Below are positions 18,788 to 27,902 of a stretch of 64,000 bases of DNA, piece after piece; the first letter of the stretch is position 1, and every line of letters starts with the position of its first letter. The stretch spans positions 55,183 through 119,182 of the forward strand of contig CACJSX010000001.1 of NCBI GenBank assembly GCA_902596185.1. The letters run 5' to 3'. The stretch is from an uncultured Pelagibacteraceae bacterium (lineage in GTDB: Bacteria; Pseudomonadota; Alphaproteobacteria; Pelagibacterales; Pelagibacteraceae). The notes beneath the pieces are model-generated. The model did not search any database. It saw nothing but the letters and a program-made list of their open reading frames with translations, and had not been told where the DNA came from. The position numbers and the translations under genes are program-made.

Positions 18788-18807
18788 AGGGCCCTAAAAA
18801 GGGCCCT
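18788..18807 (-). terminator. hairpin between TRAP-1 binding protein and permease genes
   Basis: AGGGCCCT-AAAA-AGGGCCCT forms an 8-bp, GC-rich stem with a 4-nt loop. On the minus strand it is followed by a short T-rich run (TTTTTAAT). Position inside the operon suggests partial termination or 3'-end protection of the binding-protein mRNA. Confidence 0.8.
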
Positions 18808-18834
18808 AATTTTTAATTAATTATAAATATTACT

Positions 18835-19971
18835 TTAGCTAATTCCTAAAGCTCTATTTCTTTGACTGATGTATGGAGAGTCTGACAAGTTAGTCCAAGC
18901 ACCAATTTCTTTTCTTGCTTTAATAAATGCTTTGTGCACTCTTGCAGCAAGTTCGCTGTGTTGTTGAACTTCGTCATACACCTCTTCTGCACCTTTAGCA
19001 AAAGCATCATAAACTTTGTCATTAAACTTCTCAAGTTTAACACCATTTTCATTTACTAGTCTTGCTAGTGCAGCACCGTTCTTAGCATTGTACTCAGCCA
19101 TTGTAATTTCATCTGCCCATGCACAAGCAGTTTTAATTATTGTCTGGTCTGATTTTGTTAAACTTGTAAACCAAGATTTATTGACACCACATGCTAACAT
19201 TGAACCAGGTTCATGCATACCAGGGTAGTAATAGTACTTAGCTGCTTCATGGAACTTCATAGCTTCATCATTCCATGGACCTACCCATTCAGTTGCATCA
19301 ATTGCACCTGAAACAAGGTTTTCGTAAATTTGTCCACCAGGAAGTGAGATTGGGGAACCACCTAGTTTTCCTAGAACTTGTCCGCCTAATCCTGGCATAC
19401 GCATTTTTAAACCTTTTAGGTCATTAGCTGATCTAATTTTTTTATTAAACCAACCACCCATTTGTACTCCAGTATTTCCAGCTATAAAACTTTGAGTACC
19501 AAAATCATCAGTCAACTCATCCCAAAGTTCTTGCCCACCACCATGGTGTATCCACGCATTAATTTCAGAATACGTGAAACCAAAAGGACAAGCAGTAAAG
19601 TATCCAAAAGCTGGGTGTTTTTTAACCCAATAATAATCTGCACCATGATACATTTGTGAATTACCAGAAGCAACTTCATCAAATGAGTCAAATGCTTTAA
19701 CTCTTTCGTTTGCAGCATAATAAGTAACTTGGATTCTACCATCACTCATATCAGCTATTCTTTTTGCAAGTCTTTGTGCACCAGTACCTAGCCCTGGAAA
19801 ATCTCTCGGCCAAGTAGCTACCATTGCTGCTTCCACTCTTTCTGCAGCGACAGCTGGAGCAGCTAAAGATGATGCAGCTACAGCAGCAACTCCAGTTGCA
19901 GCAGCAGTTTTAAAGAACTTACGTCTTGAAGGCGACTTAGAAGCCTTCAATGATTTTTTTTCTTTAATCAT
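18835..19971 (-). CDS. TRAP transporter substrate-binding protein (TakP-like), Tat-exported
   Basis: A 378-aa DctP-family periplasmic binding protein. The N-terminus carries a twin-arginine signal SRRKFFK followed by an Ala-rich hydrophobic stretch ending in APAVAA. The motif GAIDATEWVGPWND, with a conserved acidic/Trp pocket, is typical of the TakP/mannitol-chloroaromatic TRAP group, some of which bind 2-oxo acids or lactate; the substrate here is inference. A strong ribosome site AAGAGGAG lies 6 bp before the ATG. The leader and signal-peptide DNA resemble those of the second TRAP binding protein. Confidence 0.92.
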   Translation of the reverse strand: MIKEKKSLKASKSPSRRKFFKTAAATGVAAVAASSLAAPAVAAERVEAAMVATWPRDFPGLGTGAQRLAKRIADMSDGRIQVTYYAANERVKAFDSFDEVASGNSQMYHGADYYWVKKHPAFGYFTACPFGFTYSEINAWIHHGGGQELWDELTDDFGTQSFIAGNTGVQMGGWFNKKIRSANDLKGLKMRMPGLGGQVLGKLGGSPISLPGGQIYENLVSGAIDATEWVGPWNDEAMKFHEAAKYYYYPGMHEPGSMLACGVNKSWFTSLTKSDQTIIKTACAWADEITMAEYNAKNGAALARLVNENGVKLEKFNDKVYDAFAKGAEEVYDEVQQHSELAARVHKAFIKARKEIGAWTNLSDSPYISQRNRALGIS

Positions 19972-20098
19972 TAGTATCTCCTCTTCTTTGTTAATTAACT
20001 GTACAGAGTAAATTACAAATGAGCGTTTGAGTCTAGATTAAAATAACTTTAAAATATTGTATTACAATCTGAGGTGGTAAATTAAAGATCAATTAAAA
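19972..20098 (-). promoter_or_regulatory. upstream leader/promoter region of TRAP-1 operon
   Basis: This 127-bp gap contains no ORF. On the minus strand it holds a weak TTGTAA element, a TAATCTA box, and CAGTTAATTAAC (19990-20001) shortly before the AAGAGGAG ribosome site. The CAGTTAATTAAC and TAATCTA words recur upstream of the second TRAP binding-protein gene, so this is likely a shared promoter/leader type. Exact -35/-10 boxes are uncertain. Confidence 0.45.
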
Positions 20099-20275
20099 TT
20101 ATTTTTTATCAAAAAAGGCCTCATAGACCATCATAAAGATGGCGATTGCCATCAATATATAAACCGGCAGGACATCAAAAAAACCAATCATAGTTGATCT
20201 TGTTAATGTAGTTGCTAAACCAACTAAAAAAGCTGTAGCAAGTAAAGTTCCTAAAAATGTTGTGAATTTTTGCAT
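20099..20275 (-). CDS. small membrane protein, 58 aa (missing from ORF track)
   Basis: I translated this ORF from the reverse strand: it starts MQKFTTFLGTLLATAFLVGL and ends YEAFFDKK, with 58 codons, just under the track cut-off. Two hydrophobic segments (about residues 5-22 and 35-53) predict a small inner-membrane protein. The ATG at 20275 directly abuts the amidase stop at 20276, so it is the last gene of the TRAP-2/amidase operon. No function recognised; it could be an accessory subunit of the transporter. Confidence 0.65.
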   Translation of the reverse strand: MQKFTTFLGTLLATAFLVGLATTLTRSTMIGFFDVLPVYILMAIAIFMMVYEAFFDKK

Positions 20276-21604
20276 TTAGTTATTACATTCCTTTTCTAAC
20301 CAATTGGCAATACCTAAAAATCTATGATCATCGTACTTAGCACCAGTTAATTGGACGCCTAGAGGCATATTTGCATCACCTTGTAATAATGGAAGTGATA
20401 TACAAGGAGTTCCAAGATAAGACCAGACTTTATTAAATTCTGCAGAACCTGTTGTCTTTAAACTTTTGGGAGCAACACCGGGACTGGCAGGTGATAAAAC
20501 TCCATGATAATCTTCAAATACTTCTTCATAAGACTCGTAACTTCTTTTCATGAAATCCAAAGCTTCAGCATACTCTTTTGCTGAATGTTTATTGCCTTTA
20601 ACAATTGCATCTTGCATTGGCTTAGATAATTTTTTTTTATACTTTTTAAAATATAATCCGAAATTATTTGCTAAATCAGTTTCATACATAATTTGATGAT
20701 ATTTATGAATATCTTTAAAATAAGAAGGGTTGTCAAAAACCTCAATATTTTTTTTAAAAGATTTGATAAAATATTCAAAAGCTTCTCTGGATTTTTTTTC
20801 AATATTTTTCCAATAATCTGTTTTGTAAAAGATAAATTTAGGTTCAAACAAAGGACCTTTTTTTGTTTCTGCAAGCATATTCTCAGCTGAATAATGAACA
20901 GTTGCAGGATCAAAATTATCTTTTTTAATTAAAACTTTTGAAAGTAATGCAACGTCTTCTACTGATCTTCCAAATACACCTATGTGATCTAATTTTTCTG
21001 AAGTTTTAAGTACACCATTTCTTGAAATTAACCCGTAAGTTGGTTTGTAACCTACAACCCCACAATATGATGCTGGTCTTATTATTGAACCACCTGTTTG
21101 AGAACCTATTGATAAAGGCGCCATAAACGAAGCAACAGCTGCTGCAGATCCACTTGAAGAACCACCTGGAGTTCTTGAATGATCATGTGGATTAGTTGTT
21201 TTAGGAGGGCCAAGATATGCTAATTCAGCTGTAGCTGTTTTGCCCATTACAATTGCACCGGCTGCTAATAATAAATCAACAATTTCTGCATTCTGTGAAT
21301 AAGATTTTCCCTTTCTAATTACAGTTCCACATTCGGTTGGCATATCAAGAGTTCCAACAATATCTTTCACAGCCACTGGAACACCATGCAATAGTCCTAA
21401 AGGTTTACCTGACCTTCTATATTCGTCAGCTTCTGCTGCTTTTTCTAGTAGAAGTTTTTTATCAAAATGTGCCCAAGCCTTTACATCTTTTTCAAATTTA
21501 TTAATTCTTTCTATATACTTTTCACATATTTCTACTGAAGTTAATTGAGCATCTTTTATTTTTAAAGCAAGCTCTTCAGCTTTAAGAGAAAAAATATCTA
21601 TCAT
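20276..21604 (-). CDS. amidase (amidase-signature family)
   Basis: A 442-aa amidase-signature hydrolase. The Ser-cisSer-Lys triad is visible: Lys in VPVAVKDIVG (near 79), the cis-Ser in GGSSSGSAAA (near 152) and the nucleophile in QTGGSIIRPAS (near 178). The family also contains GatA, but no GatB/GatC neighbours are present, so a catabolic amidase is more likely. It sits 5 bp after the TRAP-2 large permease, which suggests that the imported compound, or a product of it, has an amide bond. No signal peptide. Confidence 0.9.
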   Translation of the reverse strand: MIDIFSLKAEELALKIKDAQLTSVEICEKYIERINKFEKDVKAWAHFDKKLLLEKAAEADEYRRSGKPLGLLHGVPVAVKDIVGTLDMPTECGTVIRKGKSYSQNAEIVDLLLAAGAIVMGKTATAELAYLGPPKTTNPHDHSRTPGGSSSGSAAAVASFMAPLSIGSQTGGSIIRPASYCGVVGYKPTYGLISRNGVLKTSEKLDHIGVFGRSVEDVALLSKVLIKKDNFDPATVHYSAENMLAETKKGPLFEPKFIFYKTDYWKNIEKKSREAFEYFIKSFKKNIEVFDNPSYFKDIHKYHQIMYETDLANNFGLYFKKYKKKLSKPMQDAIVKGNKHSAKEYAEALDFMKRSYESYEEVFEDYHGVLSPASPGVAPKSLKTTGSAEFNKVWSYLGTPCISLPLLQGDANMPLGVQLTGAKYDDHRFLGIANWLEKECNN

Positions 21605-21609
21605 TTCTT

Positions 21610-22971
21610 TTAGTTAGCAAATAACGTTTCTGGTAACCATAAAGCAATTGCAGGAAACATATACATTAAAAACATGGCAAAAATCACAATTGCTAAAAAC
21701 GGCATAATACCTCTAAAAATATCCATTAATTCTACGTTAGTTTTTTGAACTCCTTTTAAATAATAAGCCGACATTGCCATTGGTGGCGTTAAAAAAGAGG
21801 TTTGCAAATTTAAAGCTATTAACATTGCAAAAAAATATGGGTTAACTCCAAAAATTTCTAATAAGGGTAAAAAAATTGGAACAAAAATAATTAAAATTTC
21901 AGTCCACTCTAATGGCCAACCTAAAAGAAAAATTATAATTTGTGTAATTACTAGAAATTGCCAAGTTGAAATATTTATAGAAGTAAAAAAATGTTCGAAA
22001 ACTTCATGTCCACCTAGGTAAGAAAACACTGAAGAAAAAGTCCAAGATCCAATAAATAACCACATAATCATAGCTGTTGTTTTAGCAGTTAAAAAAACAG
22101 ACTCTTTAAAGTTTTGCCATTTAAGGGTTTTATAGAACCAAGATAAAATCAATGCTCCAAAGGCTCCTGCTGCTGCGGCCTCCGCTGGTGTTGCTATTCC
22201 AGCTAAAATTGTTCCAAGCACTAACATAATTAATCCAAAGAGAGGTACAAAAGAAACTAATACCTCTTTTAAAATTTCTGCACGAGGTGGGATGTCCTCT
22301 TTTGGAGGTCTAGGTGCTATTGATGGATTCAACCATGCTCTTATAACCGCATAGCCAATGTATAATCCTGCTAAAAGTAAACCTGGAAAGATAGCAGCTG
22401 CAAAAAGTCTTAAAGGTGATAATTGAGCAATAACTGAGTAAACAATCAACATAATGCTTGGTGGTATTAGAATACCCAAACATCCTCCGGAACATATAAT
22501 GCCAGATGCAAATTTTTTATCATAACCAGCTTTTACCATTGCTGGCCAAGCTAATAATCCCATCAACGTCACTACTGCACCAATAATTCCTGTTGCTGTA
22601 GAGAATAGTGTACAAGTAATTAATGCAGCAACAGCCATTGATGCTGGAAGCCTATGTGCGGCTAATCTTATAGCAAAAAATAATTTTGCAACAATTCCTG
22701 CTCTCTCAACTAAATATCCCATAAACAAAAACAAGGGTACAGCTGTCAGAACATTATTATCCATAACAGTATAAGTATTTTGAACAAATAGTTGAAAAAT
22801 TCTATTATCAAAAATGTGTTCCATCATGGTCGCGTCGTAGTAAGCGTAATATCCAAACGCGATACCCATCGCCATCAATGTAAATGCAATTGGAAAACCT
22901 AAAAGAACTGCAAATAGAAATATACCCATCATTAAAATTGCAACTTCTGGATTTGAAAGACTAAATAACAT
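21610..22971 (-). CDS. TRAP transporter large permease
   Basis: A 453-aa DctM-type inner-membrane protein of normal length. Motifs are GFPIAFTLMAMG, AVPLFLFMGYLVE, STATGIIGAVV and NLQTSFLTPPMAMSAYYLKG. It forms the ion-coupled channel of the second TRAP system. It overlaps the small permease gene by 11 bp and precedes the amidase by 5 bp. Confidence 0.95.
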   Translation of the reverse strand: MLFSLSNPEVAILMMGIFLFAVLLGFPIAFTLMAMGIAFGYYAYYDATMMEHIFDNRIFQLFVQNTYTVMDNNVLTAVPLFLFMGYLVERAGIVAKLFFAIRLAAHRLPASMAVAALITCTLFSTATGIIGAVVTLMGLLAWPAMVKAGYDKKFASGIICSGGCLGILIPPSIMLIVYSVIAQLSPLRLFAAAIFPGLLLAGLYIGYAVIRAWLNPSIAPRPPKEDIPPRAEILKEVLVSFVPLFGLIMLVLGTILAGIATPAEAAAAGAFGALILSWFYKTLKWQNFKESVFLTAKTTAMIMWLFIGSWTFSSVFSYLGGHEVFEHFFTSINISTWQFLVITQIIIFLLGWPLEWTEILIIFVPIFLPLLEIFGVNPYFFAMLIALNLQTSFLTPPMAMSAYYLKGVQKTNVELMDIFRGIMPFLAIVIFAMFLMYMFPAIALWLPETLFAN

Positions 22972-23548
22972 TTGATTTGTCTTCCTGTTGCGATGTTCTC
23001 ATTAACATTTGTTCTGTTTCTTCAGCAACTACCATTCTCATAGGCCATTGTCCTGTTTTGATACAAATGATTGATCTAAAAACTTCTGCAATTCCTTGAA
23101 TAACTAATAATGTACCTGCAGCAGGTATCATAGATTTAACCATGTAAATCTGTATTTGAGCTGGACTACTCCAACTTGTTTCTTTTATTTTCCAAGCTAT
23201 TGCAGCGTATTCATATCCGTAAAAAGCTAAAGCAACGACACCTGGAAAAAAGAAGACAAAATAAAGAACTAAATCTATCCAAGCTTGAGTTCTTTGATTA
23301 AATAATCGATAAATTACATCACCTCTTACATGAGCCTCAGTCGCTAAACAATATGCTCCCGACATCATTAGTATTGCCCCATACATTTGCATACTAAAAT
23401 CAAAATTCCATAAAGTTGGCTTGTTAAAAACATAAGCCATAACAACTTCATAAACTGTTCCACCCATTAAAATCACAATACACCAAGAAAATGCTTTACC
23501 CATTGAAGTGCTAAGTGTATCTGCAAATTTAATGAAAGTTTCCATCAT
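22961..23548 (-). CDS. TRAP transporter small permease
   Basis: A 195-aa DctQ-type protein with four predicted membrane helices and the family motif CLATEAHVRGDVIYR. It is of normal size, unlike the small permease of the first TRAP operon. The second methionine is an equally possible start. It follows the binding-protein gene after a poly-G/poly-C hairpin. Confidence 0.93.
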   Translation of the reverse strand: MMETFIKFADTLSTSMGKAFSWCIVILMGGTVYEVVMAYVFNKPTLWNFDFSMQMYGAILMMSGAYCLATEAHVRGDVIYRLFNQRTQAWIDLVLYFVFFFPGVVALAFYGYEYAAIAWKIKETSWSSPAQIQIYMVKSMIPAAGTLLVIQGIAEVFRSIICIKTGQWPMRMVVAEETEQMLMRTSQQEDKSNVI

Positions 23549-23580
23549 TAAAAAGTATATTAAATTAAACTAAAAAAAAA

Positions 23581-23598
23581 GGGGGTTTTTAAACCCCC
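23581..23598 (-). terminator. hairpin between TRAP-2 binding protein and permease genes
   Basis: GGGGGTTT-TT-AAACCCCC is flanked by A9 on the left and T6 on the right, so it can work as an intrinsic terminator in either direction. On the minus strand the U-tract is nine bases. It lies inside the operon, between the binding-protein stop and the small-permease start. Confidence 0.88.
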
Positions 23599-23621
23599 TT
23601 TTTTGAATTTACTAAAGTTAA

Positions 23622-24779
23622 TTAGATTTTAACTTTCTCAATTGGTCCAAACTCATTTTCATAAGCTAATTTGTAGTTCGGTTGATTCATCAACAGATAC
23701 TTCATAGTTCTCTTAGCGTATGCTTTTTGTGAGTCTACAACTTTCTTAAAGAAAGCATCCTTACCAGAAAACTCACCAATAACTTTATCCCAACCTTTTA
23801 ATTGCTCTGCTAGGATAGCGTCTGATGTTTGGTAAACATTAACTTTATGCTCGTTCATCAATTTAGCTAAGTCAGTTGAATATCTAACTAATGCTTTAAA
23901 GTAGTTATCTGAATTTGCAGCATAAGCAGCATTCTTCAAGATAGCTTGATGAGCAGGCGATAAGCTATTTAGTCTCTTTGTATTCACTGGAATTTCAAAC
24001 ATTTCCTGAGATTGGTGGAAACTTCCTAAGTGATAGTGTTTAGAGACATCCTGCATTCCAAACTGTGAGTCTGATGTAGGGTTGTTAAACTCTGCAGCAT
24101 CAATCAAACCAGTTTTCATTGCTGGTTGGATTTCACCACCTGGCAATTGTCTCACGACCATTCCCATAGCAGTTAAAACGTTAGTCGCTAGACCAACAGT
24201 TCTATACTTCATACCTTTAACATCAGATACTTTTGTTACATTCTTTTTAAACCAACCAAATGGTTGAGCTGGCATTGGCATATGGAAGAAGCCTGTGTAA
24301 TTAAATCCAACACTTTTTACTGCTTCTTCATATAATGCTCTTCCTCCACCGTACTCCATCCATCCCATAACTTCTTGAGATGACATTCCGTATGATGGTC
24401 CAGTTCCAAAAAGAGACGCAGCAGCATTTTTACCATACCAATATGCAGTCACCCAGTGACCCATATCAACTACACCTGAACTTACTGCTTGTCCAATTTC
24501 TGAAGTCTTGACAACAGCTCCAACTGGTTGAACATCAATTTTAAGTTCTCCAGCTGACATGTCGCTTACCATTTTTGCGTAATCTCCCGCCATTTCAAAA
24601 AAGATATTAGCGCCTGATGGCCAAGCCGCTTGCATCTTTAATGTTAGTGGTGCACCAAATGCAACATTTGGCATTGCTACTGCTGTAGCTGCCGCCGCTC
24701 CTGTTGCTGCCGCTGCTTTGAAGAACTTTCTTCTTGAAGGAGTTTTAGAACCCTTCAATGATTTTTTATTTTTAATCAT
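23622..24779 (-). CDS. TRAP transporter substrate-binding protein, Tat-exported
   Basis: A 385-aa DctP-family periplasmic protein. The twin-arginine signal SRRKFFKAAAATG closely matches that of the first TRAP binding protein. The mature part has the TakP-group pattern GLIDAAEFNNPTSD at the ligand pocket. Substrate unknown; the linked amidase hints at an amide- or nitrogen-containing acid. A TAGAGGAG ribosome site lies 7 bp upstream of the ATG. Confidence 0.92.
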   Translation of the reverse strand: MIKNKKSLKGSKTPSRRKFFKAAAATGAAAATAVAMPNVAFGAPLTLKMQAAWPSGANIFFEMAGDYAKMVSDMSAGELKIDVQPVGAVVKTSEIGQAVSSGVVDMGHWVTAYWYGKNAAASLFGTGPSYGMSSQEVMGWMEYGGGRALYEEAVKSVGFNYTGFFHMPMPAQPFGWFKKNVTKVSDVKGMKYRTVGLATNVLTAMGMVVRQLPGGEIQPAMKTGLIDAAEFNNPTSDSQFGMQDVSKHYHLGSFHQSQEMFEIPVNTKRLNSLSPAHQAILKNAAYAANSDNYFKALVRYSTDLAKLMNEHKVNVYQTSDAILAEQLKGWDKVIGEFSGKDAFFKKVVDSQKAYAKRTMKYLLMNQPNYKLAYENEFGPIEKVKI

Positions 24780-24905
24780 TATATTCTCCTCTAGTTAATT
24801 AACTGGGCAGAAATAAAACATAGATTTAGATTAGAGTCTTTCTAAATAATTGCACAGATTGTCACAATAAAACTATAGATAGAAATTTTCTATCTTTGGT
24901 TGAGT

Positions 24906-25979
24906 TTAAATTAATTTATTGTCCTTGTAAACACAGCATTTTTCGGCGGGTATGTGAAGTTTTACATTCTGATTAGGTATTTCGGTTTCTCTTGTAACTT
25001 TTGATTTAATTGTAAAATCTCCCATTTTGGCAGTGATCAATTTATAGTTTCCTAGATCCTCAACCTTTTCAACATTAACATCAATTAAGTTTTCATTTTG
25101 GTTTTGTGCAATTTTAATAAATTCAGATCTAATTCCTAATTTAATATTTTTTGTTTTTAAATTAGATAAATTTGTATGGGTTTTAATTAAAGTGTTATTT
25201 ATTTTTACACTATCATTTGAAGAGATTTCACTTTCAAACAGGTTCATAGCTGGCGATCCAATAAAGTACCCAACAAATGTTGTATTAGGTCTTTCAAAAA
25301 GTTCTTTAGGGGAACCGGTTTGAACCACCTCTCCTTCACTCATTACTATTATATTATCTGCAAAAGTCATCGCTTCGTTTTGATCATGAGTTACATAAAC
25401 TAATGTTGTTTTATATTGCTCATTAATTTCTTTAAGATTTCTTCTTAATCTAAATTTTAAATCTGGATCGATAACAGTTAGAGGCTCATCCATTAGAACA
25501 GCAGCTACGTCCTCTCTTACAAGGCCTCTTCCTAAAGATATTAATTGCTTTTGATCTGCTGTTAATTTTCTTGCAGGAGAATTTAAAAAAGATTTTAAAT
25601 TTAAAGTTTCAGCAACTGAATTAACTCTTTCATCAGTTTTACTTTTAGAAAAATCTCTACATTTAAGTGGGAAAGCTAAATTTTCATAAACAGTCATTGT
25701 ATTATAAATAACTGGAAATTGAAAAACTTGGGCAATATTTCTATCTTCTGTTTTTAAATCTGTAACATCTTTATCATCAAATAATATTCTTCCAGCAGAA
25801 GGCCTTACTAAGCCAGAAACAATATTTAACATTGTGGTTTTTCCACATCCAGAAGGACCTAAGATCGCATATCGATTTCCATTTTCCCATGTCATTGAGA
25901 AAGGATTTAAGGCATAAACTGGGTTTTGATCGTTTGGATTGTATGAGTGAGATACGTTGCTTAAATCAATTTTAGCCAT
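24906..25979 (-). CDS. ABC transporter ATP-binding protein with degenerate signature motif
   Basis: A 357-aa MalK/UgpC-type ATPase with a C-terminal TOBE-like domain. Walker A is GPSGCGKTTML, Walker B is VLMDEPL, and the H-loop is YVTHDQNE. The signature that is normally LSGGQ reads LTADQ here. Its partner, the next gene upstream, has an intact signature, so the pair probably forms a heterodimer with one consensus and one altered site. The same two-ATPase layout exists in the rhizobial glycerol importer GlpSTPQV. It overlaps its partner by 8 bp. Confidence 0.93.
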   Translation of the reverse strand: MAKIDLSNVSHSYNPNDQNPVYALNPFSMTWENGNRYAILGPSGCGKTTMLNIVSGLVRPSAGRILFDDKDVTDLKTEDRNIAQVFQFPVIYNTMTVYENLAFPLKCRDFSKSKTDERVNSVAETLNLKSFLNSPARKLTADQKQLISLGRGLVREDVAAVLMDEPLTVIDPDLKFRLRRNLKEINEQYKTTLVYVTHDQNEAMTFADNIIVMSEGEVVQTGSPKELFERPNTTFVGYFIGSPAMNLFESEISSNDSVKINNTLIKTHTNLSNLKTKNIKLGIRSEFIKIAQNQNENLIDVNVEKVEDLGNYKLITAKMGDFTIKSKVTRETEIPNQNVKLHIPAEKCCVYKDNKLI

Positions 25980-27051
25980 TCAAACCTCCAAAAGGTGAGG
26001 ATGCTAATTTTCCATCAGCATGAAAAGCATAAGCTCTATCAATTTTAAAATTAATTTTAACTTTATCGTGTATCTTAAAGTTTAGAACTTCTTCTATTGA
26101 AACTATAATTTTTGTATCTCCTCTTTTTAAATGTAGTAAAGTTTCTGAACCACTAATTTCTGCAAGCTCAACTTCAAATTCGTATCCATTTTCGTTTAAT
26201 TCAATATCAGAAGATCTTAATCCGATTTTTAAACCATCTTCGGTTAATTTAGATAAATGTTGTGGAGCCTCTACATCTATGCCTTCAAATCTAATCTGAT
26301 TATCTGAAATTTTAGCTTCAATAATATTCATTGGGGGGTCATTAGAAATTTCTGCAACTTTTAAAGAGTTAGGGTTTTCAAATATTTCTTTTGCTGGACC
26401 AACTTGTAAGACCTTGCCTTCATCTAAGACTATAACTTCACCATTTAATTCCATAGTCTCCCTTGGATCTGTGGTTGAATAAATTAAAATTGTTTCATCT
26501 GCTAACCCTTTAGAAAATAAGTTTTTAAACTCCTCTCTAAGTTGCTCTCTCAATTTGTAGTCTAAGTTTACTAAAGGCTCATCTAGTAACAATATTTTAG
26601 CGTTTTTGACTAAAGATCTTGCAAGCGAAACCCTTTGTTGCTGCCCTCCAGAAAGCTCTTGAATCTTTCTATTTTCATAACCCAACAAGCCTACAGACTT
26701 TAAAGCATCCATTACTTTTTCATTAATTATGCTTTGATCTATTTTTCTTTGTTTTAAAGGAAAGGCTATGTTTTCAAAAACATTCAAATGAGGATAATTT
26801 ATAAATTGCTGATAAACCATTGCTACATTTCTTTCCCAGACTGGAACTTTTAAAAAATTTTTACCATCAAATTCAATTTCACCACTATCTGGTGTTAAAA
26901 GACCAGCTATTGTTTTTAATAAAGTCGTCTTTCCAGATAGTGTTCTTCCTAGAATTGTATAGAGATTTCCTTCTTTAAAATTAAAAGATACTTCGTCTAA
27001 ATGATATTGATCATCAGGTTTATAACTTAAATTGTTAGCAACTAAATCCAT
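25972..27051 (-). CDS. ABC transporter ATP-binding protein (intact signature)
   Basis: A 359-aa MalK/UgpC-type ATPase. Walker A is GRTLSGKTTLL, the signature is LSGGQQQRVSLARSL and Walker B is ILLLDEPL. The H-loop region reads IYSTTDPRE, where the usual His of the THD motif is Thr, so the switch residue is altered in this subunit. It starts where the MalG-type permease ends (1-bp overlap). With its partner it would power uptake of a carbohydrate- or polyol-type solute. Confidence 0.93.
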   Translation of the reverse strand: MDLVANNLSYKPDDQYHLDEVSFNFKEGNLYTILGRTLSGKTTLLKTIAGLLTPDSGEIEFDGKNFLKVPVWERNVAMVYQQFINYPHLNVFENIAFPLKQRKIDQSIINEKVMDALKSVGLLGYENRKIQELSGGQQQRVSLARSLVKNAKILLLDEPLVNLDYKLREQLREEFKNLFSKGLADETILIYSTTDPRETMELNGEVIVLDEGKVLQVGPAKEIFENPNSLKVAEISNDPPMNIIEAKISDNQIRFEGIDVEAPQHLSKLTEDGLKIGLRSSDIELNENGYEFEVELAEISGSETLLHLKRGDTKIIVSIEEVLNFKIHDKVKINFKIDRAYAFHADGKLASSPFGGLNG

Positions 27052-27899
27052 TATTTGATAGCTCCTGATAAATTTCCTTTTGATAAATATCTTTCAACTA
27101 TGAACGCGACAATAATTAATGGTGCTACTGAAACTAAAGCTGATGCTGACAAACTCCACCAAGGAGTTACCGATGAATTTAATGCAACAATCTTAACTGG
27201 CAACAATTGAACTTCAGTAAAAGTTAAAATAAAAGCAAAGAAGAAATCAATCCATCCAAATATTATACAAAACATTCCAGCTACAATTAATCCCGGTATT
27301 GAATTTGGTAACACCACTTTTAAAAAAGCTTGATAAGGATTACAACCATCAATTAGAGCTGTCTCATCAATTTCTCTTGGAACTTTATTAAAAAAGTCAA
27401 CCATAATCCAAACTGCTATTGGCATTAATAAAACAATATAAACTACAATTAACCCCGTTAGACTATCTAATAAATTTATCGAACTTAAAAATAAAAAAAA
27501 CGGAATTGATAAAACAATTGGAGGCATAATTCTTTGAGAAATAAAGAAAAAAGTAATATCATTATTTTTTACAAAACCTGCCTTGAATGTATATCTTGAT
27601 AACGCATATGCAGACAAAGTTCCAAGAATAATGCTAATTAAACTTGCGGTACAAGTTACAAACAAACTATTAAAATAAGGTTCAATTATATCTACTCCTC
27701 CTTTGGCTGGCGATTTAATTAAAACCTTCCACCCTTCTAAATTAGGTTCAAAATCTACCCATGGAATATATGTTACTCCACCATTAACAGACTGGAAGTC
27801 TTTAAAGGATGTTGTTAAAGCCCAAAGAAAAGGTGCTACAACAAATACTGTCCAAACAACAATAAAGAAATATTTTAAAAAAATATATAATTTATTCAT
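27051..27899 (-). CDS. ABC transporter permease (MalG type)
   Basis: A 282-aa inner-membrane permease with about six helices and the EAA loop DETALIDGCNPYQAFLKVVLP that docks the ATPase. The family is the MalG branch of the carbohydrate-uptake-1 importers. It lies 3 bp after the MalF-type gene. Confidence 0.95.
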   Translation of the reverse strand: MNKLYIFLKYFFIVVWTVFVVAPFLWALTTSFKDFQSVNGGVTYIPWVDFEPNLEGWKVLIKSPAKGGVDIIEPYFNSLFVTCTASLISIILGTLSAYALSRYTFKAGFVKNNDITFFFISQRIMPPIVLSIPFFLFLSSINLLDSLTGLIVVYIVLLMPIAVWIMVDFFNKVPREIDETALIDGCNPYQAFLKVVLPNSIPGLIVAGMFCIIFGWIDFFFAFILTFTEVQLLPVKIVALNSSVTPWWSLSASALVSVAPLIIVAFIVERYLSKGNLSGAIK

Positions 27900-27902
27900 A
27901 CT

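Noticed and set aside
24878-24894. GATAGAAATTTTCTATC palindrome after the ABC ATPase gene as a terminator
   Set aside because: The stem is AT-rich, has almost no loop, and lacks a clear U-tract; it may contribute but is too weak to call.
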